Shown here piece by piece: positions 36,845 through 48,000 of a stretch of DNA of 64,000 nt. Within the stretch, counting starts at the first letter, position 1. The number at the start of each line of letters is the position of its first letter. Both the position numbers and the translations under genes were made by a program. A model generated the notes under the pieces. The model searched no databases. It was given only the letters and a program-made list of their open reading frames with translations, and was not told where the DNA came from. Origin of the DNA: JANJTB01 sp032027125 (GTDB taxonomy: Bacteria; Bacteroidota; Ignavibacteria; Kapaibacteriales; UBA2268); assembly GCA_032027125.1 (NCBI GenBank), contig JAVSMQ010000001.1:4407003-4471002 (forward strand), in the 5' to 3' direction.

Positions 36845-38890
36845 ATGAAAATAATCTTCCTGACTGTGTTAATTTTTATGAGTTTTCAGGATTCACTGCT
36901 TGCGGTGAATGGATTCAAAAGCAATAATCTGGATTCTCTGATTAGTGAAATCAATTCCTCATTTTCCGGAACAAAAAGGATAGACGCTGTCAATTCAGTC
37001 GTTAGATCAGATTTGTCCTATCAAACCCGTAAGTGTATTGATATAACTAATTTAACTCTAAAATCTGCTTTTGAAATAAATTATCGTAATGGTATTGCAG
37101 AAAGTTATCATAATCTCGGAAAGGGATACTATTTAATAAATTATTATGAAGAAAGCGACTCGCTTCTCAAACTTGCAATTCAGTATTATGAATCTGAAAA
37201 TCATTATGAAAGCGCTGTCAGGGCAATGATAGATAGGGCTAATACTCTTAAGGGACTAAATGAGAACACTAAAGCTCTAAAATTATTGAATGATGCTTTA
37301 AAAATTGCTGTTTCCAAAAAACCGGAATACGAGCCTGTATTACTTCAGGAAATAGGTAATTTATATACCAAAACCGGTGATATTATTCCGGCACTCGAAT
37401 TTCTGAATAAATCATTGGAAAAATTCAAGAAGATTGGAAACAAATATATGCTGCCATATATTAAAGTTGATTTAGGTTTAGCACACTTAAAATCTTCAGA
37501 ACCGACTAAAGCATTAAATTTCTTTAGTGAATCAAGAAAAGATTTTGAATCTCAAAACAATCAAATTCTTATCGCACAATCTTATAAATATGAAGGAGAT
37601 GTTCATAAATCAATCGGAAATGTCGAGCAGGCAGCTCAGGAATATTTAAAAGCATTAAATATATACGAATCCTCAAATGATATGCAGGGGAAAAAATCCG
37701 TATTATTCGAACTCTACCTGATTGAATCAATGAGAAATAATATTGATTTTGCACACAAATATCTTGAGCAATATACTTATTTGTTACGTGATGAACTGAA
37801 TACCAGCATGATTAGAAAAGAAACTGAAAAGAAACTAAGTTCTGAAACAATACAAAGACAAATTGCTCAGAATAGAGTTTTTGAGAAAGAAAGAGAACTC
37901 AATTTTATTAAAAATGAGAACGAAATTCAAAGACTGGAAAATGAGAATCAATCATCATGGATAACTTTTTTTATAATAATGTCAATAATGCTCATAATAA
38001 TTGCAATAATTCTCTTTTATTTATTCAAAAACAAGAAAAAGAATAATACAATTCTAACCGATATCAATAATGAATTGAAGACAAAAAATATTCTAATTGA
38101 TTCTCAAAACAATGAACTCATTCTCAAAAATCAGAGTATATTAGACAGCATAAATTATGCACGAAGAATTCAAAAAGCAATTCTGCCAATTGAATCATCC
38201 GGTAAATCATTATTCAAAGATTACTTTGTACTCTATATTCCTAAGGATATTGTTTCAGGTGACTTCTACTGGTTTACTGAATCTGAAGAGTTTATTTTTG
38301 CTGCCGCTGTGGACTGCACAGGTCACGGTGTCTCCGGGGCATTTATGTCAATGATTGGAAATACAATGTTAAATGAGATTGTTTCAAGCAAAAAAATATA
38401 CGAGCCCAAAAACATACTTAATTCATTAAATAATAATATTAGAACAGCTCTTAAACAGGATTATGAAATCGGCGCCAATGACGGTATGGATATGGGAATC
38501 GTGAGAGTATCGAAAAAAACTAACCGGATTGTTTTTGCAGGTGCCAAAAGACCATTGTATATTATTGAAAAATCAAATTTTAGAGAGATTAAAGGTGATA
38601 AATATTCGATTGGCGGAAGAGTTAACCAGATTACACCTGATTTCAGACAACATGAGGTTACTGTAGAAGATAGCGCCTATCTTTATTTATCAACAGATGG
38701 TTATGCAGATCAAAGCAATCCTGAGAACAAGAAATTCGGACGTAACAGACTACGTGATTTTTTAATTACTATAAGTGAAAAAAGTTCAAATGAACAACTG
38801 AAATGTCTTCATGATGAATTTGACAAGCATAAATCAGATGAACCGCAAAGAGATGATGTTACTATTCTAGGTATAAAGGTATCGAAATGA
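36845..38890 (+). CDS. TPR sensor with SpoIIE/PP2C serine phosphatase domain
   Basis: A 681-residue protein. A signal or anchor sequence (MKIIFLTVLIFMSFQDSLLA) leads to several TPR repeats (for example HNLGKGYYLINYYEESDSLL, DIIPALEFLNKSLEKFKKIG), a coiled-coil (KERELNFIKNENEIQRLENE), a membrane helix at about 371-394, and a C-terminal RsbU/SpoIIE phosphatase (GDFYWFTESEEFIFAAAVD, CTGHGVSGAFMSMIG). Such proteins dephosphorylate anti-anti-sigma factors in partner-switching circuits; no anti-sigma gene is nearby. It overlaps the next gene by 4 bp, suggesting coupled expression with the decarboxylase. Confidence 0.9.
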   Translation: MKIIFLTVLIFMSFQDSLLAVNGFKSNNLDSLISEINSSFSGTKRIDAVNSVVRSDLSYQTRKCIDITNLTLKSAFEINYRNGIAESYHNLGKGYYLINYYEESDSLLKLAIQYYESENHYESAVRAMIDRANTLKGLNENTKALKLLNDALKIAVSKKPEYEPVLLQEIGNLYTKTGDIIPALEFLNKSLEKFKKIGNKYMLPYIKVDLGLAHLKSSEPTKALNFFSESRKDFESQNNQILIAQSYKYEGDVHKSIGNVEQAAQEYLKALNIYESSNDMQGKKSVLFELYLIESMRNNIDFAHKYLEQYTYLLRDELNTSMIRKETEKKLSSETIQRQIAQNRVFEKERELNFIKNENEIQRLENENQSSWITFFIIMSIMLIIIAIILFYLFKNKKKNNTILTDINNELKTKNILIDSQNNELILKNQSILDSINYARRIQKAILPIESSGKSLFKDYFVLYIPKDIVSGDFYWFTESEEFIFAAAVDCTGHGVSGAFMSMIGNTMLNEIVSSKKIYEPKNILNSLNNNIRTALKQDYEIGANDGMDMGIVRVSKKTNRIVFAGAKRPLYIIEKSNFREIKGDKYSIGGRVNQITPDFRQHEVTVEDSAYLYLSTDGYADQSNPENKKFGRNRLRDFLITISEKSSNEQLKCLHDEFDKHKSDEPQRDDVTILGIKVSK

Positions 38891-40305
38891 CAAGTGATGA
38901 ATTTAGAAAACACGGCAAAGAATTAATTGACTTTATAGCTGACTATCTGGAGAATACTGAAAATTACCCTGTTAAATCAGATGTCAGACCCGGTGAAATT
39001 TTTGAGAGGATTCCACAATCAGCACCAATTGAATCCGAAGATTTTAAAGATGTATTCAATGATTTCAAGGACATCATTTTACCCGGATTAACCCACTGGC
39101 AAAGCCCGAATTTCTATGCATATTTCAGTTCAAATAACAGTTACGAATCAATATTAGGCGAGTTATTGTCATCAGGCATAGGTGTTAATACATTTTCGTG
39201 GGAGACTTCACCATCGGCTACTGAACTTGAAGAAGCTATGATGATATGGTTGCGTAAATTAATTCATCTGCCTGACACTTTTACCGGAGTTATTCAGGAT
39301 ACGGCATCAACTTCAACTCTTTGCTCCATACTGACAGCACGTGAGAAAAAATTAAGAGATAATCCTGAACTTCAGCAAAAAGATATAAGCAGAATGAGGG
39401 TTTATTGTTCGAATCAGGCTCATTCATCAATTGAAAGGGCTGTTCATATCTCAGGTATTGGTGCCAATAATCTTGTCAAAATTGATGTTGACGAAAATTA
39501 CTCAATGAAAGCTGATAGTTTGGAAAAAGCAATTGAAAATGATATAGCAAACAATCTATTGCCTTTATGCGTTGTTTCTGCACTCGGAACAACAGGCTCG
39601 CTGGCAATTGACCCTATAGATAAAATCTGCAGGACAGCTTCAGAATATAATCTTTGGCACCATATTGATGCTGCTTATTCCGGCAATGCATTGATACTTG
39701 ATGAATACAGATATTTATCTGAAATGTCCTCCCGTTGTGATACATTTGTTTTTAATCCTCATAAATGGTTGTTTATTAATTTTGATTTCTCGGCATATTT
39801 TGTCAGAGATAAACAAGCTCTAATATCAACTTTTGAAATTCTTCCCGAGTATCTTAAAACTTTACACGACTCTCATGTAAATAATTACAGGGACTGGGGT
39901 ATTCAACTCGGTAGGAGATTCAGAGCGTTGAAAGCATGGTTTGTGCTCAGGGGTTTCGGTATCAGAGGTTTACAGGAAAAATTAAGTTGCCATATTGAAT
40001 TAGCACAAATTATTCATGACAGAGTTATTGAATCACCGGATTTTGAATTGCTGGCTCCATTGTCATTTAATTTGGTATGTTTCAGATACAAACCAAAAGG
40101 TGTTGATAATGATGAATTACTGAATAAAATCAATGATGACATTGTTAATCAGATTAACTCATCAGGAAAAATATTTCTTACAAAAACTAAGCTCGCAGGT
40201 AAGACAACTATAAGAATGGTAACAGGAACATCAAGAGTAAATGAGCAGTTTGTAACTGATGCATGGGATATAATTGCACGAACAGCAAGAACATACAGCT
40301 TATAA
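38887..40305 (+). CDS. PLP-dependent aromatic-amino-acid-type decarboxylase
   Basis: A 472-residue group II decarboxylase of the DOPA/tryptophan decarboxylase type. The PLP lysine is Lys293 in FNPHKWLFINFD. HHIDAAYSGNA supplies the Asp that contacts the PLP nitrogen, and TSTLCSIL and SWETSPSATELE match the family. It would release aromatic amines such as tryptamine or tyramine; glutamate or diaminobutyrate cannot be strictly excluded. It overlaps the TPR-phosphatase gene by 4 bp and is convergent with the histidine kinase 5 bp away. Confidence 0.9.
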   Translation: MTSDEFRKHGKELIDFIADYLENTENYPVKSDVRPGEIFERIPQSAPIESEDFKDVFNDFKDIILPGLTHWQSPNFYAYFSSNNSYESILGELLSSGIGVNTFSWETSPSATELEEAMMIWLRKLIHLPDTFTGVIQDTASTSTLCSILTAREKKLRDNPELQQKDISRMRVYCSNQAHSSIERAVHISGIGANNLVKIDVDENYSMKADSLEKAIENDIANNLLPLCVVSALGTTGSLAIDPIDKICRTASEYNLWHHIDAAYSGNALILDEYRYLSEMSSRCDTFVFNPHKWLFINFDFSAYFVRDKQALISTFEILPEYLKTLHDSHVNNYRDWGIQLGRRFRALKAWFVLRGFGIRGLQEKLSCHIELAQIIHDRVIESPDFELLAPLSFNLVCFRYKPKGVDNDELLNKINDDIVNQINSSGKIFLTKTKLAGKTTIRMVTGTSRVNEQFVTDAWDIIARTARTYSL

Positions 40306-40310
40306 CTTGG

Positions 40311-42221
40311 TTAAATCTTTATTTGTTCAGCGGTTATTGAACTTTCGGGTAAAGTAAAATGGATTGTAGTTCCTTTACCCGGCTCGCTGTCAATCCAAAT
40401 CCTTCCATTATTTTTGTTGATAAATTCCTTTACAATAATCATCCCCAAGCCTGTTCCGGTCTCACCTTTTGTACCTACAGTAGTTACATTTCCGGCAAGA
40501 GAAAAAATCCTTTCGATTTGTTTGCCGCTCATCCCCTCTCCCTCATCAATCACATCAATTTGAACAAACCGTGAATTATTCTCTTTTATTTTATGAGCTT
40601 TAATTTTTATTGTAGTTAAATTATGCGAAAACTTAATACTGTTCGATATAAGATTTCTTAATACCGTATGTATCATATTAGCATCAAAAAAAGCAGTGAT
40701 GTTCTCATCAATTTCATTTTGAAGTTCAATATCCTTGTTCATAGCCTGCGGCTTCATCATCATAATTACATTATCTACGAAGAAATTTAATTCATTTGAT
40801 TCAGGGTCCAGAGGAAACGAATTTCTCTGACTAAGTGACCAAGTGAGTAAATTTTCAAGAAGCAAAGATAACGACTCGGCAGACTCTTTCAAAAGTTCCA
40901 GAAATTCTTTCTTTTCAACATCCGACAGCAAATTAGTTTCATCATGTAATAGAACTGAAATATTTTTGAATGCACCTACCGGATTTTTTAAATCATGTGC
41001 CACAATCGAGAAGAATTTATCTTTGGAATCATTCAGTTCTTTTAACTTTTCATTTTGTGTTGAAATGATAAGATTTGCTTTTTTCTGAATTTTTGATTTA
41101 TAATAAAATAATAAAATTATACTAAGGAGTATAAATAAAATTATAAGAAATATTGTCACCTGATAATAAATTGTTTCCTGCTGCCTTCTTATTTCTATAT
41201 CTTTTATTTTCGATTCATAATTGAACTGTACCTGCAGCTCAGAACGGAATTTATCTTCATTAAACATTAACCCCTGATATGTAATTGAGTTTTGAAGATA
41301 TACAAGAGCAGAGTCGCTGTTTTTCAAATCTTCATAAAAAATTAAATACAGAGTATTTGCGGCTCCGTAAATAAAAACATTTACTTTGTTTTTTTTAGCT
41401 TCTTCAAAAGACAGCCTTGCATAGAAAAGTGCTGAATCTGTTTGATTTATTTTTCTGTAAGTGCTTGCAATATTGTTGTAAACGTTTGCCTTTTCCGAGA
41501 AACCTATTGTATCGGTAAATTGCTGTAATGAAGTTTTGTAGATTTCCAGAGCTTTATCAAACTGTTCTGAATGGTAATAAAAAGTTGCATAAATATTTGT
41601 ATTATTTGCAATTACTTCATTAAATCCATGTTTTTTTGCAATATCATTTGATTTATTTAAATATTCAATTGTAATTGTATCGTTATAATATTTTGGTATC
41701 TGAATATAAACCGATGCGAACCGGTTATAAGTTTTGGCTAATCCCAACTGATTACCGGTTTTTTTGAATAATTTTTCAGCTTTGGATAAATAATCAAATG
41801 ACAAATCGTATTTTTTGAAAGCTCTGTGAACTTCACCTAACATTCTGTAACACTCTCCCAAATACAACATTTTGTCATTGTAACTGCTCTTCTCAAGAAT
41901 ATTAAGTTCCTGACGATAAAAATAAATTGATTTTTCGTAATCAGCACTTAGATAATAATTTAATCCAAGGCAGTTTAATGCTTCGACCTGACCTGCGAAA
42001 TAATTCAATTCGCTGGAAATTAGATAGGCTTGGTTAGCAAGTCGGATATTTGATTCAGTTAAATCAGATGTCGAACAAATTTCTAAAATTTTTCTTACTG
42101 TATTAGTGTCGTGAGTCATTAAAGACAGTTCATCTTCCGTTATGTCAGATAAAACTGTCATTTGAAAAAAAGTAATAAGAATCAAAGCAGAAATAAATAA
42201 TCGCACCAAAATTTCAACCAA
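40311..42221 (-). CDS. TPR-containing sensor histidine kinase
   Basis: A 636-residue membrane kinase. An N-terminal signal or anchor sequence is followed by TPR repeats (residues about 60-315), a membrane helix (352-374), a short coiled-coil, and the kinase core with H-box His409 in FFSIVAHDLKNP, N-box NLISNSIKFS, G1 DVIDEGEGMS and G2 GTGLGMIIVKEFI. It lacks a receiver domain and no response regulator is adjacent, so it is an orphan. The start shown is TTG; a GTG lies five codons in. A palindrome and promoter-like box lie directly upstream. Confidence 0.92.
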   Translation of the reverse strand: MVEILVRLFISALILITFFQMTVLSDITEDELSLMTHDTNTVRKILEICSTSDLTESNIRLANQAYLISSELNYFAGQVEALNCLGLNYYLSADYEKSIYFYRQELNILEKSSYNDKMLYLGECYRMLGEVHRAFKKYDLSFDYLSKAEKLFKKTGNQLGLAKTYNRFASVYIQIPKYYNDTITIEYLNKSNDIAKKHGFNEVIANNTNIYATFYYHSEQFDKALEIYKTSLQQFTDTIGFSEKANVYNNIASTYRKINQTDSALFYARLSFEEAKKNKVNVFIYGAANTLYLIFYEDLKNSDSALVYLQNSITYQGLMFNEDKFRSELQVQFNYESKIKDIEIRRQQETIYYQVTIFLIILFILLSIILLFYYKSKIQKKANLIISTQNEKLKELNDSKDKFFSIVAHDLKNPVGAFKNISVLLHDETNLLSDVEKKEFLELLKESAESLSLLLENLLTWSLSQRNSFPLDPESNELNFFVDNVIMMMKPQAMNKDIELQNEIDENITAFFDANMIHTVLRNLISNSIKFSHNLTTIKIKAHKIKENNSRFVQIDVIDEGEGMSGKQIERIFSLAGNVTTVGTKGETGTGLGMIIVKEFINKNNGRIWIDSEPGKGTTIHFTLPESSITAEQIKI

Positions 42222-42229
42222 TATTTTAT

Positions 42230-42247
42230 TAAGATAATATTATCTTA
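42230..42247. promoter_or_regulatory. Perfect 18-bp palindrome upstream of the histidine kinase
   Basis: TAAGATAATATTATCTTA is a perfect inverted repeat located between the candidate -7 box (42259-42266) and the kinase start. Its position would suit an operator; the regulator is unknown. Confidence 0.5.
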
Positions 42248-42258
42248 TTTACAAAGTA

Positions 42259-42266
42259 CAAAAATA
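42259..42266 (-). promoter_or_regulatory. Candidate -7 box for the histidine kinase
   Basis: Minus-strand TATTTTTG matches TAnnTTTG, 38 bp upstream of the proposed start. Confidence 0.35.
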
Positions 42267-42398
42267 CAAGGAAATGTCCTAATAATATTACATCAAATTA
42301 AATTTTGACAAGATATAAGTAGAAAATATCTAAAATAATTATGCAGACGGACTGCAAAATTCAATAAAGGCTGAAAACACCATAAAATCATTTATAAA

Positions 42399-43028
42399 TC
42401 ACTTTAATATTTCACCGGTTGAATTTGCCCAGAAGAGTAAATCCAGTTCATCAAAATTTATTCGTGAATGATCTGCAAATTTTAATAAATCCTTTTCAAT
42501 TTCTCTGTAATGAACAGCAGATTTAATTGTTGGCAATTCATCATATATACCGCAAATTGTCATATTTCTTAAGATATGTCTGTCAAGAATTGCCAGTCCG
42601 GTATATCCGATATTTCTCAAAAAATGCGAACTCTCTTTCATGCCGAAACCTTTAAAATTCGCGGCAAGCCAGTCACGTTTTTCATAATTGCTTATATCCG
42701 AATCCAATATCTTTAAGATTTCCGGAAATTCATCCCTCGCCCGAAGTAAACTTAACGATTTTTGATTGTGAAAACGTATATATCGTCCGGGTTCTCTGAG
42801 GATTTCTGTCGGGTCGAATGGATTATTCAGGAAATCCAGTTCCATCAATATTCTTTGTACTTCACCTGCATTTTTTGCTTTTGACTGTGGTGTGCAGATG
42901 CAGTAACATAATTCATAAAAGTAATGCTCTTTTGGTACTGACTTGAACTGGCTGAGACGTGCAGCTATATCACGATTTATTTCAGAATATTTTTGTTTGA
43001 GTTCCGGGGTCAACTGATATTGCTTCAT
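42399..43028 (-). CDS. ogg: Ogg2-type 8-oxoguanine DNA glycosylase/lyase
   Basis: A 209-residue helix-hairpin-helix glycosylase of the Ogg2 class, which removes oxidised guanine and nicks the abasic strand. The HhH region FKGFGMKESSHFLRNIGY contains the catalytic lysine (Lys131), and ILDRHIL contains the catalytic Asp149; the 18-residue spacing equals that in archaeal Ogg2. It ends a minus-strand cluster, starting 2 bases after the BatA-like gene, so it is probably co-transcribed with the Bat-type genes. Confidence 0.88.
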   Translation of the reverse strand: MKQYQLTPELKQKYSEINRDIAARLSQFKSVPKEHYFYELCYCICTPQSKAKNAGEVQRILMELDFLNNPFDPTEILREPGRYIRFHNQKSLSLLRARDEFPEILKILDSDISNYEKRDWLAANFKGFGMKESSHFLRNIGYTGLAILDRHILRNMTICGIYDELPTIKSAVHYREIEKDLLKFADHSRINFDELDLLFWANSTGEILK

Positions 43029-43030
43029 AA

Positions 43031-44035
43031 TTAAGGCAGCGTACGGAAAAATATATATCTGCCAAATAATTCCATTAAAAATAAAGCCATTGCCAGCAAA
43101 ATCAGTTTGTGATACTCTTCATTCTTTTTGGAGAAAACAGCGAGGTCAACTTTAGTTTTTTCAAGAGTATCAATTTCGCTGTAAATTTCATTAAGCCCCT
43201 TATTGTTTGTAGCCCTGAAATATTTGCCGCCGGTCATTTGTGCAATATTTGTAAGTAAATCATCATCAATCTGCACCTCAACATTACGATATTGGGTTCC
43301 GAATGGTGTTTTGACAGGGTAAGGTGCCATTCCTCTCGTTCCGACTCCGATTGTATAAACGCGGATTCCGAATGTTCTGGCAATCTCGGCTGCGGTCAGA
43401 GGAGCAATTATTCCTGTATTATTTATACCGTCTGTAAGCAAAATGATTATTTTACTTTTGGCTTTGCTCTCTTTGAGTCTTGATACTGCTGTTGCAAGCC
43501 CCATTCCGATAGCTGTACCGTCTTCTACCATGCCGCTTTCAACACTTGATACTAAATTTTTCAAAACAGTGTGGTCAACTGTTATGGGGCATTGGGTGAA
43601 ACTCTCAGCAGCGAAGACTACCAGCCCTAATCTGTCATTTACTCTTTTATCAATAAATTCAATTGCCTGATTTTTAGCGGCTTCAATTCTGCTTGGCTTG
43701 AAATCTTCTGCAAGCATTGAGGTAGAGACATCAAGTGCTATCACAATATCAACACCTTCAGTTGAAATTGTCTGCATTGTTGAACTTGTCTGAGGGCGTG
43801 CAAGTGCCGTAACTAATGCAGAGAAAGCCAAAATTCTGAACAACAGCAAAATATGTCTCAGGTATATTCTGATTGATTTTTTCGATTTCTGAAAACCTTG
43901 AATACTCGGGACTTTCATTGCAAGGTTTTGCTTTCTTTCCTTATAAAAATACCAAATTACAAAAAGCGGTACTATGAGAAGTAAATAAAAATATTCAGGA
44001 TTTGCAAATTTAATATGTTCCGGTATATTTATCAT
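43031..44035 (-). CDS. batA: BatA-like VWA-domain membrane protein
   Basis: A 334-residue protein with two N-terminal membrane segments (YFYLLLIVPLFVIWYFY and a second near 60-80), a von Willebrand A domain with an intact MIDAS (DVSTSM and LTDGIN), and a C-terminal membrane helix (KLILLAMALFLMELFG). It matches BatA of the aerotolerance cluster of Bacteroidota, thought to work with MoxR and DUF58 proteins in envelope complex assembly. It overlaps the BatD-like gene by 4 bp. Confidence 0.9.
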   Translation of the reverse strand: MINIPEHIKFANPEYFYLLLIVPLFVIWYFYKERKQNLAMKVPSIQGFQKSKKSIRIYLRHILLLFRILAFSALVTALARPQTSSTMQTISTEGVDIVIALDVSTSMLAEDFKPSRIEAAKNQAIEFIDKRVNDRLGLVVFAAESFTQCPITVDHTVLKNLVSSVESGMVEDGTAIGMGLATAVSRLKESKAKSKIIILLTDGINNTGIIAPLTAAEIARTFGIRVYTIGVGTRGMAPYPVKTPFGTQYRNVEVQIDDDLLTNIAQMTGGKYFRATNNKGLNEIYSEIDTLEKTKVDLAVFSKKNEEYHKLILLAMALFLMELFGRYIFFRTLP

Positions 44036-44997
44036 GCTTCTTCTCCTGAATTGTCATTATTTGTTTCTTCAACACCTATATCTAAAACCTTGGTTTGATT
44101 GACAAAACTCACGGCATTTTTCATGGACATTGAATTTTCTTCTCCTGAAGGTTCATATTTTGCAAACTTCGCAAGGTCGGCAATATTTAAAATTGATATA
44201 ATTGTTTCAAGTGATGCGTTTGATTCATATTTTCTAAGTTCATCTATTAACTCGCCTGAAGTCATTTCAAGTGCATTCAGGTGATATCTTCGGTGCATAT
44301 AAACTCTTAAAATGTCGGTCAGTTTCGAATGATACAACTTATATTTGCCGAACTGCCAAAGGTTTTCCCTGTCAAGTCTTTGAAGTGCTTCAAGCGCTTC
44401 GAGGTCAGCAGGGATGCGCGGGTCATATTTAGGAACAGCTTTTATGGTTTTATGTTTTTTTCTGCCGAAAGCAACTATAAGAAGATAGTAAACAATAAAA
44501 AGTCCTAAAACAGCAATGAGATAAGGAATTAAATCCTCTAAAGAAAATGGAACCTGAATCGGCGGTTTAATGTCGCGGATATTCATACCGGTTGTGTCAA
44601 CTTCTATTGTCGAAAATACCAGGTTAAGTGAATTGGATTGGATTTCCCGCAAATTTAAGTCGCTTGATTTATAACTTATTATTAAGGGGGGAATTTCGAA
44701 ACTGCCGCTGTCAAAACTCGTAACAACAAAATCTTTTTTGAAAGAAATAATTTGATTGTTTTTCTTAATAGTATCAACGGGGAATAATTCAACTATATCC
44801 AAACTGCCGATTGTATCGGCAAAAACCGGAAAAGAAATATTTTTTACATAACCGGTTTTAACAACTATAGATAATCTGATTTGCTCACCGATAAGTACAT
44901 TGTTAGTATCAGCAGTCAAAGTCGCAGTCACATCCTGAGACCTGACTGCGGCTGAAAATAAAATAAAATATATAACTAATAAATAAAATCTTGACAT
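44032..44997 (-). CDS. BatD-like / DUF4381-like membrane protein
   Basis: A 321-residue protein with a signal peptide (MSRFYLLVIYFILFSAAVRS), a periplasmic Ig-like domain (VTATLTADTNNVLIGEQIRL), a single membrane helix near 165-182 (LIPYLIAVLGLFIVYYLLIV) and a cytoplasmic helical tail. Placed between DUF58 and BatA genes, it fits the BatD or DUF4381 partner in MoxR-associated clusters. It overlaps the BatA-like gene by 4 bp. Confidence 0.8.
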   Translation of the reverse strand: MSRFYLLVIYFILFSAAVRSQDVTATLTADTNNVLIGEQIRLSIVVKTGYVKNISFPVFADTIGSLDIVELFPVDTIKKNNQIISFKKDFVVTSFDSGSFEIPPLIISYKSSDLNLREIQSNSLNLVFSTIEVDTTGMNIRDIKPPIQVPFSLEDLIPYLIAVLGLFIVYYLLIVAFGRKKHKTIKAVPKYDPRIPADLEALEALQRLDRENLWQFGKYKLYHSKLTDILRVYMHRRYHLNALEMTSGELIDELRKYESNASLETIISILNIADLAKFAKYEPSGEENSMSMKNAVSFVNQTKVLDIGVEETNNDNSGEEA

Positions 44998-45016
44998 AAT
45001 TTAACCGAATAAATAA

Positions 45017-48000
45017 TTATCTTACTACCTGCATCTTTTGATAAAACCTTTTATCATCAGTAACAAAAACTACATTATAAATACCTGCTGCTAAATGACC
45101 TGATTGAATCGGGAAACTAACTCCCCCGGTCTGAATCATTTGATTTGCAATTATTTGAATAACCCTGCCATTTATATCAAACAATATTAACTGCCCTGTA
45201 ATCTGCTTATCGGAATAAATTGAAATATAAGCTGCATCATTTACAGGATTTGGTTTAATACTTATACTAATTGCGTCATCCTGAAATCCTTTTACCGACA
45301 AAGGATGTCTTGTATAGAAATGATAGGTCTCTCCAAAAACACCCTGAAAACCATCTTCAATTGATGCGATTCTCCAAATATAACGGTGATTTTTTAGAAA
45401 ATTCTCAACAAAAAATTCTGTACCGGTGATAATAGTATCAATTATCGGAGAATTTATATCAAATCCCGATGCTGCCTGCAATGCATAATGGTCAGCACCT
45501 TCTACCTGCTGCCATTTGAAACTGAATGAGGTCATAACCTGGTCAGTACCCGGAGTAGGAAATACAATATTCGGGGGTCCAATTGCGGAAGTAAAATTCC
45601 ATACTTCAGAATATTCACTTACCCCGCCCGGACCACTGTTCCGTACCCGCCAATAATATGTAATGCGACCCTGCTCTATAACATTAAGCCAGTTATATTC
45701 AGTTGCCGCAATACCTGAAACAGTATGAACGATTTCAACGAAGTTCGGGTCTTTAGCAATTTCCAATTCATAAAAGCCCAGACCTTCAGCGGGTTTCCAT
45801 TGCAGTAAAACTGATAAAAGTACATTTTTTGTTCCGCTTTCAGGTGATGCTAGTGTTACTGATGAAGGAATATCGGGTAGTGTTTTGTAAAATCCGTCGA
45901 AAACTCCTGTTCCATGAGTAGCAACAGCTACATAACCGTCTTCCTGACGAACATCAACCATGTCAATAACCATATTCCCGATTGATTCCGGTCCTTCCAT
46001 CTGCCACGCAGTCGCTGTTCCATTTATAAATGCTGTAGAAAATAAACCGATATTGGTACCAGCAAAATATACTTTTTTGTTATTTACTTTGAGTATATTT
46101 ACCCAGTTTACACCCGGACCGGAGCCGCCGCCGTCAGGTCGTTCCTCAAGATTTCCAGATATAGGAAACCAGTTATTACCGCCGTCAGTTGTCATAAAAA
46201 TACTGAGAATGTTATAATTTGAAAATGACACTATGACAATATCGGCATTATCAGGGTCAAAAGCGATACTGCTGACATAACCATTCGGGAAATCATTTCC
46301 AGTAACATTAACGGGTACAGGATTCCCTTTATCAGCATCAACAATTTTAAAAAGATTTCCGTATCTGCTGCCGTAATATACAATATTGGCTGGTTTTTTT
46401 GACACAGAAACGGCTGTTATTCTGTCGCTGCTCGCAGGATTAATACTTGTATAAGAAAGGCTGTCCCAATTAACAGCAGTTGAATCAGTCGAATTGACAA
46501 ATGGGATTTCAGAAAGATTATTGTTTCTCCATAATGTCCTGCCGCCTGCTAAATACATTATGTCGTTATTATTAGGATCGAGAATGAAAGGAGTATTCCA
46601 AATAAAATCTAAACCGCCAACGGGGTCTATTCTTGTAGCAACAGTATTATTTCCGTTTTCGTCATGAACAACTCTGAATATTTTAATCTTGGGTTGCCAT
46701 GTTGAATTTTGAGATGCATAATAATATGCACCGCCATTAGGTATCTGGCAGCAAAACCCGTCAGCTTTAAGAGGATTTGTCCAAATACTTGTCTGCATAT
46801 CGGGTTTACGTGAGAGAAGTGTACCATTGTCCTGCAAACCGCCAATAATCTCTCTGCTCAAATTTGGACCGTGGTCAATCGCAACAGAATAAAACTGTGT
46901 GGTAAAATATCCGTTATTGAGTGAAATCCATTCAACTTTCTCAGCCATATCATTTAAAGTCTTATGAATGCCTCCATCTGAGCCGCTGTAGAGGACATTG
47001 TAATTAGTATATGAAAATACTAATTGATGGACATCTGCATGATGATTCGGATAACGATAAAAATAGTCGCAGGTTTCATCGGGACATGTGCCGCCAATCC
47101 ATGACCAATCGTTATTCTTAAATCCTGATTCAGACCTGTACAAAGCAACAGCACCTATAAATACAACATCAGGATTGTCGGGTTTAACTTTAATAACTAA
47201 ATTATATCCGCTCTGTGAATTCATCTGACCTCTCGTAGGTTCAGGATTAGGGAGGTTGTCGGAGCGGTCTTCCCAATCTCCGATGACTACATCGCCGCTT
47301 CCCTTGAAATCATATTTCCACAAGCTGTGCCACAGACTGTCACCGGCAGCATTAAATGTCAGTTTGCCATATCCCGGTGTAACTCCAACGAAATAAACTT
47401 GCGATTCATCAGAAGGCGAAATCCCGATAACAATACGGTTATAACGCTTAGGAAAGTTAGCAGGTGTAATATTAACCCATTTAACACCATCATCGGAACG
47501 GAAAATTCCTCTAACATTTGTTTTGCTGTCAGAACTTAAAGTAGCATAATATTCACCCTTACTTGTAACTGCCACGTCGGTAAAGGTCGGCTGGTCTTGG
47601 GCTCCAATCACATTAACCCACGTAGTACCGCCATCGGTTGACCTTAATATGCCTCTATAAGTTGTAGCTGCAACAACTTCATCAATTTCAAGCGGTGCTG
47701 CTGGATTAGTTACAATATTCCAGCAATAATCAAAAGTATTATCCCAAACCTGCGGTTTGGATGTTGCAGTGCTCTGAAGTAAATTCCACGAATTTCCGTT
47801 ATCAGTTGATTTGAAAATTCCATCACCGGTAATGGCTGCTGAATTTCCCCAATATTCGCCGGTACCGTAATACCATACATCTTCTTTTCCTGCTCTTTTG
47901 TCCTGAGCTAAACATGTAACTGAATGTAATTGAAATGGAAGTGATGTTTTAGCCCAGGTTGAACCTCCGTCTAATGATTTCCACATTCCACTCGAAACAC

